Below are positions 62,501 to 64,000 of a stretch of DNA of 64,000 bases, one piece after another. Within the stretch, counting starts at the first letter, position 1. Each line of letters opens with the position of its first letter. A program made the position numbers and the translations under genes. Under the pieces are notes generated by a model that saw only the letters and a list, made by a program, of their open reading frames with translations, did not search any database and had not been told where the DNA came from. The DNA comes from Avena insularis (taxonomy: Eukaryota; Streptophyta; Magnoliopsida; Poales; Poaceae), in contig CM042688.1 in assembly GCA_023614405.1 (NCBI GenBank), positions 439,508,028-439,572,027 of the forward strand, read 5' to 3'.

Positions 62501-64000
62501 AATGACTCCAGTTGTTGTTATTAAAAAGAACACACATGCAATGACACTGGTGGAACCATGTGTGGTCTCTGAAGAGAACACACATGCAATGACTCTTGTT
62601 GTTGTTAGTAAAAAGAACACAGATGCAATGACACTGGTTGTTAGTAAAAAGAGCACACATTTCAATGACACTGGTGGATCTATATGTGGTATGTGAAAAG
62701 AACACACATGCAATGACTCTAGTTATTGTTAGTAAAAAGAACACATATGCAATGACACGTCTAGATCCATGTGTGGTCTTTGAAGAGAACACACATGCAA
62801 TGACTCTAGCTGTGGTTAATGAGAAGAACACACATTTCAATGACACTGGTGGATCCATATGTGGTATGTGAAAAGAATAGTCATGAAATGACTCAAGTTG
62901 TTGTTAGTAAAAAGAGCACACATGTAATTACACTAGTGGATCCATGTGTGGTCTCTGAAGAGAACACGCATGCAATGAATCTAGCTGTGGTTAATGAGAA
63001 GAACACACATGCAATGACACTGGTTGTTGTTAGTAAAAAGAGCACACATGCAATGACATTGGTGGATCCATGTGTGGTCTCTGAAGAGAACACACATTTC
63101 AATGACACTGGTGGATCTATATGTGGTATGTGAAAAGAACACACATGCAATGACTCCAGTTATTGTTAGTAAAAAGAACACACATGCAATGACACTGGTG
63201 GATCCATGTGTGGTCTCTGAAGAGAACACACATGCAATGACTCTAGATGTGGTTAATGAGAAGAACACACATTTCAATGACACAGGTGGATCCATATGTG
63301 GTATGTGAAAAGAACACACATGTAATGACTCTAGTTGTTGTTAGTAAAAAGAATACACATGCAATGACACTGGTGGATCCATGTGTGGTCTCTGAAGAGA
63401 ACACACATTTCAATGACACTGGTGGATCCATATGTGGTATGTGAATAGAACACACATGAAATGACTCTAGTTGTTGTTAGTAAAAAGAGCACACATGCAA
63501 TGACACTGGTGGATCCATGTGTGGTCTTTGAAGAGAACACACATGCAATGACACTGGTGGATCCATATGTGGTATGTGAAAAGAACACACATGCAATGAC
63601 TCCTTTTGTTGTTAGTAAAAAGAACACACATGCAATGACACTGGTGGATCCATGTGTGGTCTCTGAAGAGAACACACATGCAATGACTCTAGCTATGGTT
63701 AATGAGAAGAACACACATTTCAATGACACAGGTGGATCCATATGTGGTATGTGAAAAGAACACACATGCAATGACTCTAGTTGTTGTTAGTAAAAAGAGC
63801 ACACATGCAATGACACTGGTGGATCCATGTGTGGTCTTCGAAGAGAACACACCTGCAATGACACTAGTGGATCCATATGTGGTATGTGAAAAGAACACAC
63901 ATGCAATGACTCCTGTTGTTGTTAGTAAAAAGAACACACATGCAATGACACTGGTGGATCCATGTGTGGTCTCTGAAGAGAACACACATGCAATGACTCT
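59550..64000. repeat. Higher-order repeat of 2113 bp at the right end
   Basis: Order and variants match with a constant 2113-bp offset over the whole stretch, for example 59597 with 61710, 60525 with 62638 and 61348 with 63461. A third unit begins near 63780 but at an offset of 1978 bp, which is 135 bp less and equals one 39-bp plus two 48-bp subunits. Unit length and marker content (AGCAGTGGTTAATGAG) relate it to the 2.1-kb units at 44.8-53.3 kb. Confidence 0.87.

Larger units (their letters stand above)
34717..64000. repeat. Composite satellite array, right arm
   Basis: 29.3 kb of uninterrupted satellite running off the right edge. It has the same 39- and 48-bp classes as elsewhere, plus derived variants: a short class with GTTACTGAAGAGAAC instead of GTTAATGAGAAGAAC (about 39 kb onward), a short class enlarged to GTTGTTGTTGTTTGTAAAAA (first near 40525), and a constant box altered to AGAATAGTCATGAAATGAC after some GGATCCATATG subunits. 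The order of these variants repeats in large blocks, listed separately. No gene or transposon is seen in this arm. Confidence 0.97.

Noticed and set aside
1..64000. Telomeric repeat, rDNA or tRNA genes
   Set aside because: No run of the plant telomere repeat, no rRNA core sequences and no tRNA cloverleaf were seen. The tRNA-like signals are only the two primer binding sites.
34717..64000. Centromere identity of the array
   Set aside because: Higher-order structure and a nearby chromovirus are suggestive, but module length is unlike known centromeric monomers and nothing in the sequence shows CENH3 binding. Pericentromeric, subtelomeric or knob positions are equally possible.

Overview
The window looks like heterochromatic nuclear DNA of a flowering plant, probably a grass. 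The evidence is a long tandem satellite, large LTR retrotransposons of plant Ty3/gypsy type with tRNA-iMet-type primer binding sites, and LTRs with the CpG-rich promoter cores common in grass elements. I see no host protein-coding gene, tRNA or rRNA. Species and chromosome position cannot be told from the sequence.

Layout. (1) 1-8673, 19861-22086 and 34717-64000 (about 40 kb in all) form one continuous satellite array, later split by two insertions. It is built from two size classes of short subunit, about 39 bp and about 48 bp. Both share a constant box (AGAACACACATGCAATGAC) followed by one of several alternative variable parts, mixed in irregular order. In the right arm the subunits are organised in higher-order blocks of about 2.1 kb, and other spacings (537, 706, 828, 2217, 2810, 3020, 3120 bp) record further duplications. 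(2) 8674-19860 is a complete minus-strand LTR retrotransposon (element E1, 11,187 bp, target duplication CACAT). It has unusually long LTRs (about 4.8 kb) and a short interior of about 1.6 kb, whose only convincing gene is a Gag-like protein with two zinc knuckles. It has no pol and must be non-autonomous. (3) 22087-34716 is a complete plus-strand Ty3/gypsy chromovirus-like element (E2, 12,630 bp, target duplication TGTGT). It has 3.2 kb LTRs, an extra coding region ahead of gag, then gag, protease, reverse transcriptase, RNase H, integrase and a chromodomain tail, all interrupted by many small frameshifts.

How the parts relate. E1 and E2 share the 3' part of their LTRs, the primer binding site with its leader, and a very similar first zinc knuckle, while their 5' LTR regions and most of their interiors differ. 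E1 therefore looks like a parasite of an E2-like autonomous family. Removing each element plus one target duplication restores an intact satellite subunit, so both inserted into an existing array. The satellite has open frames on both strands because its subunits are 39 and 48 bp, both multiples of three. I do not regard those frames as genes.
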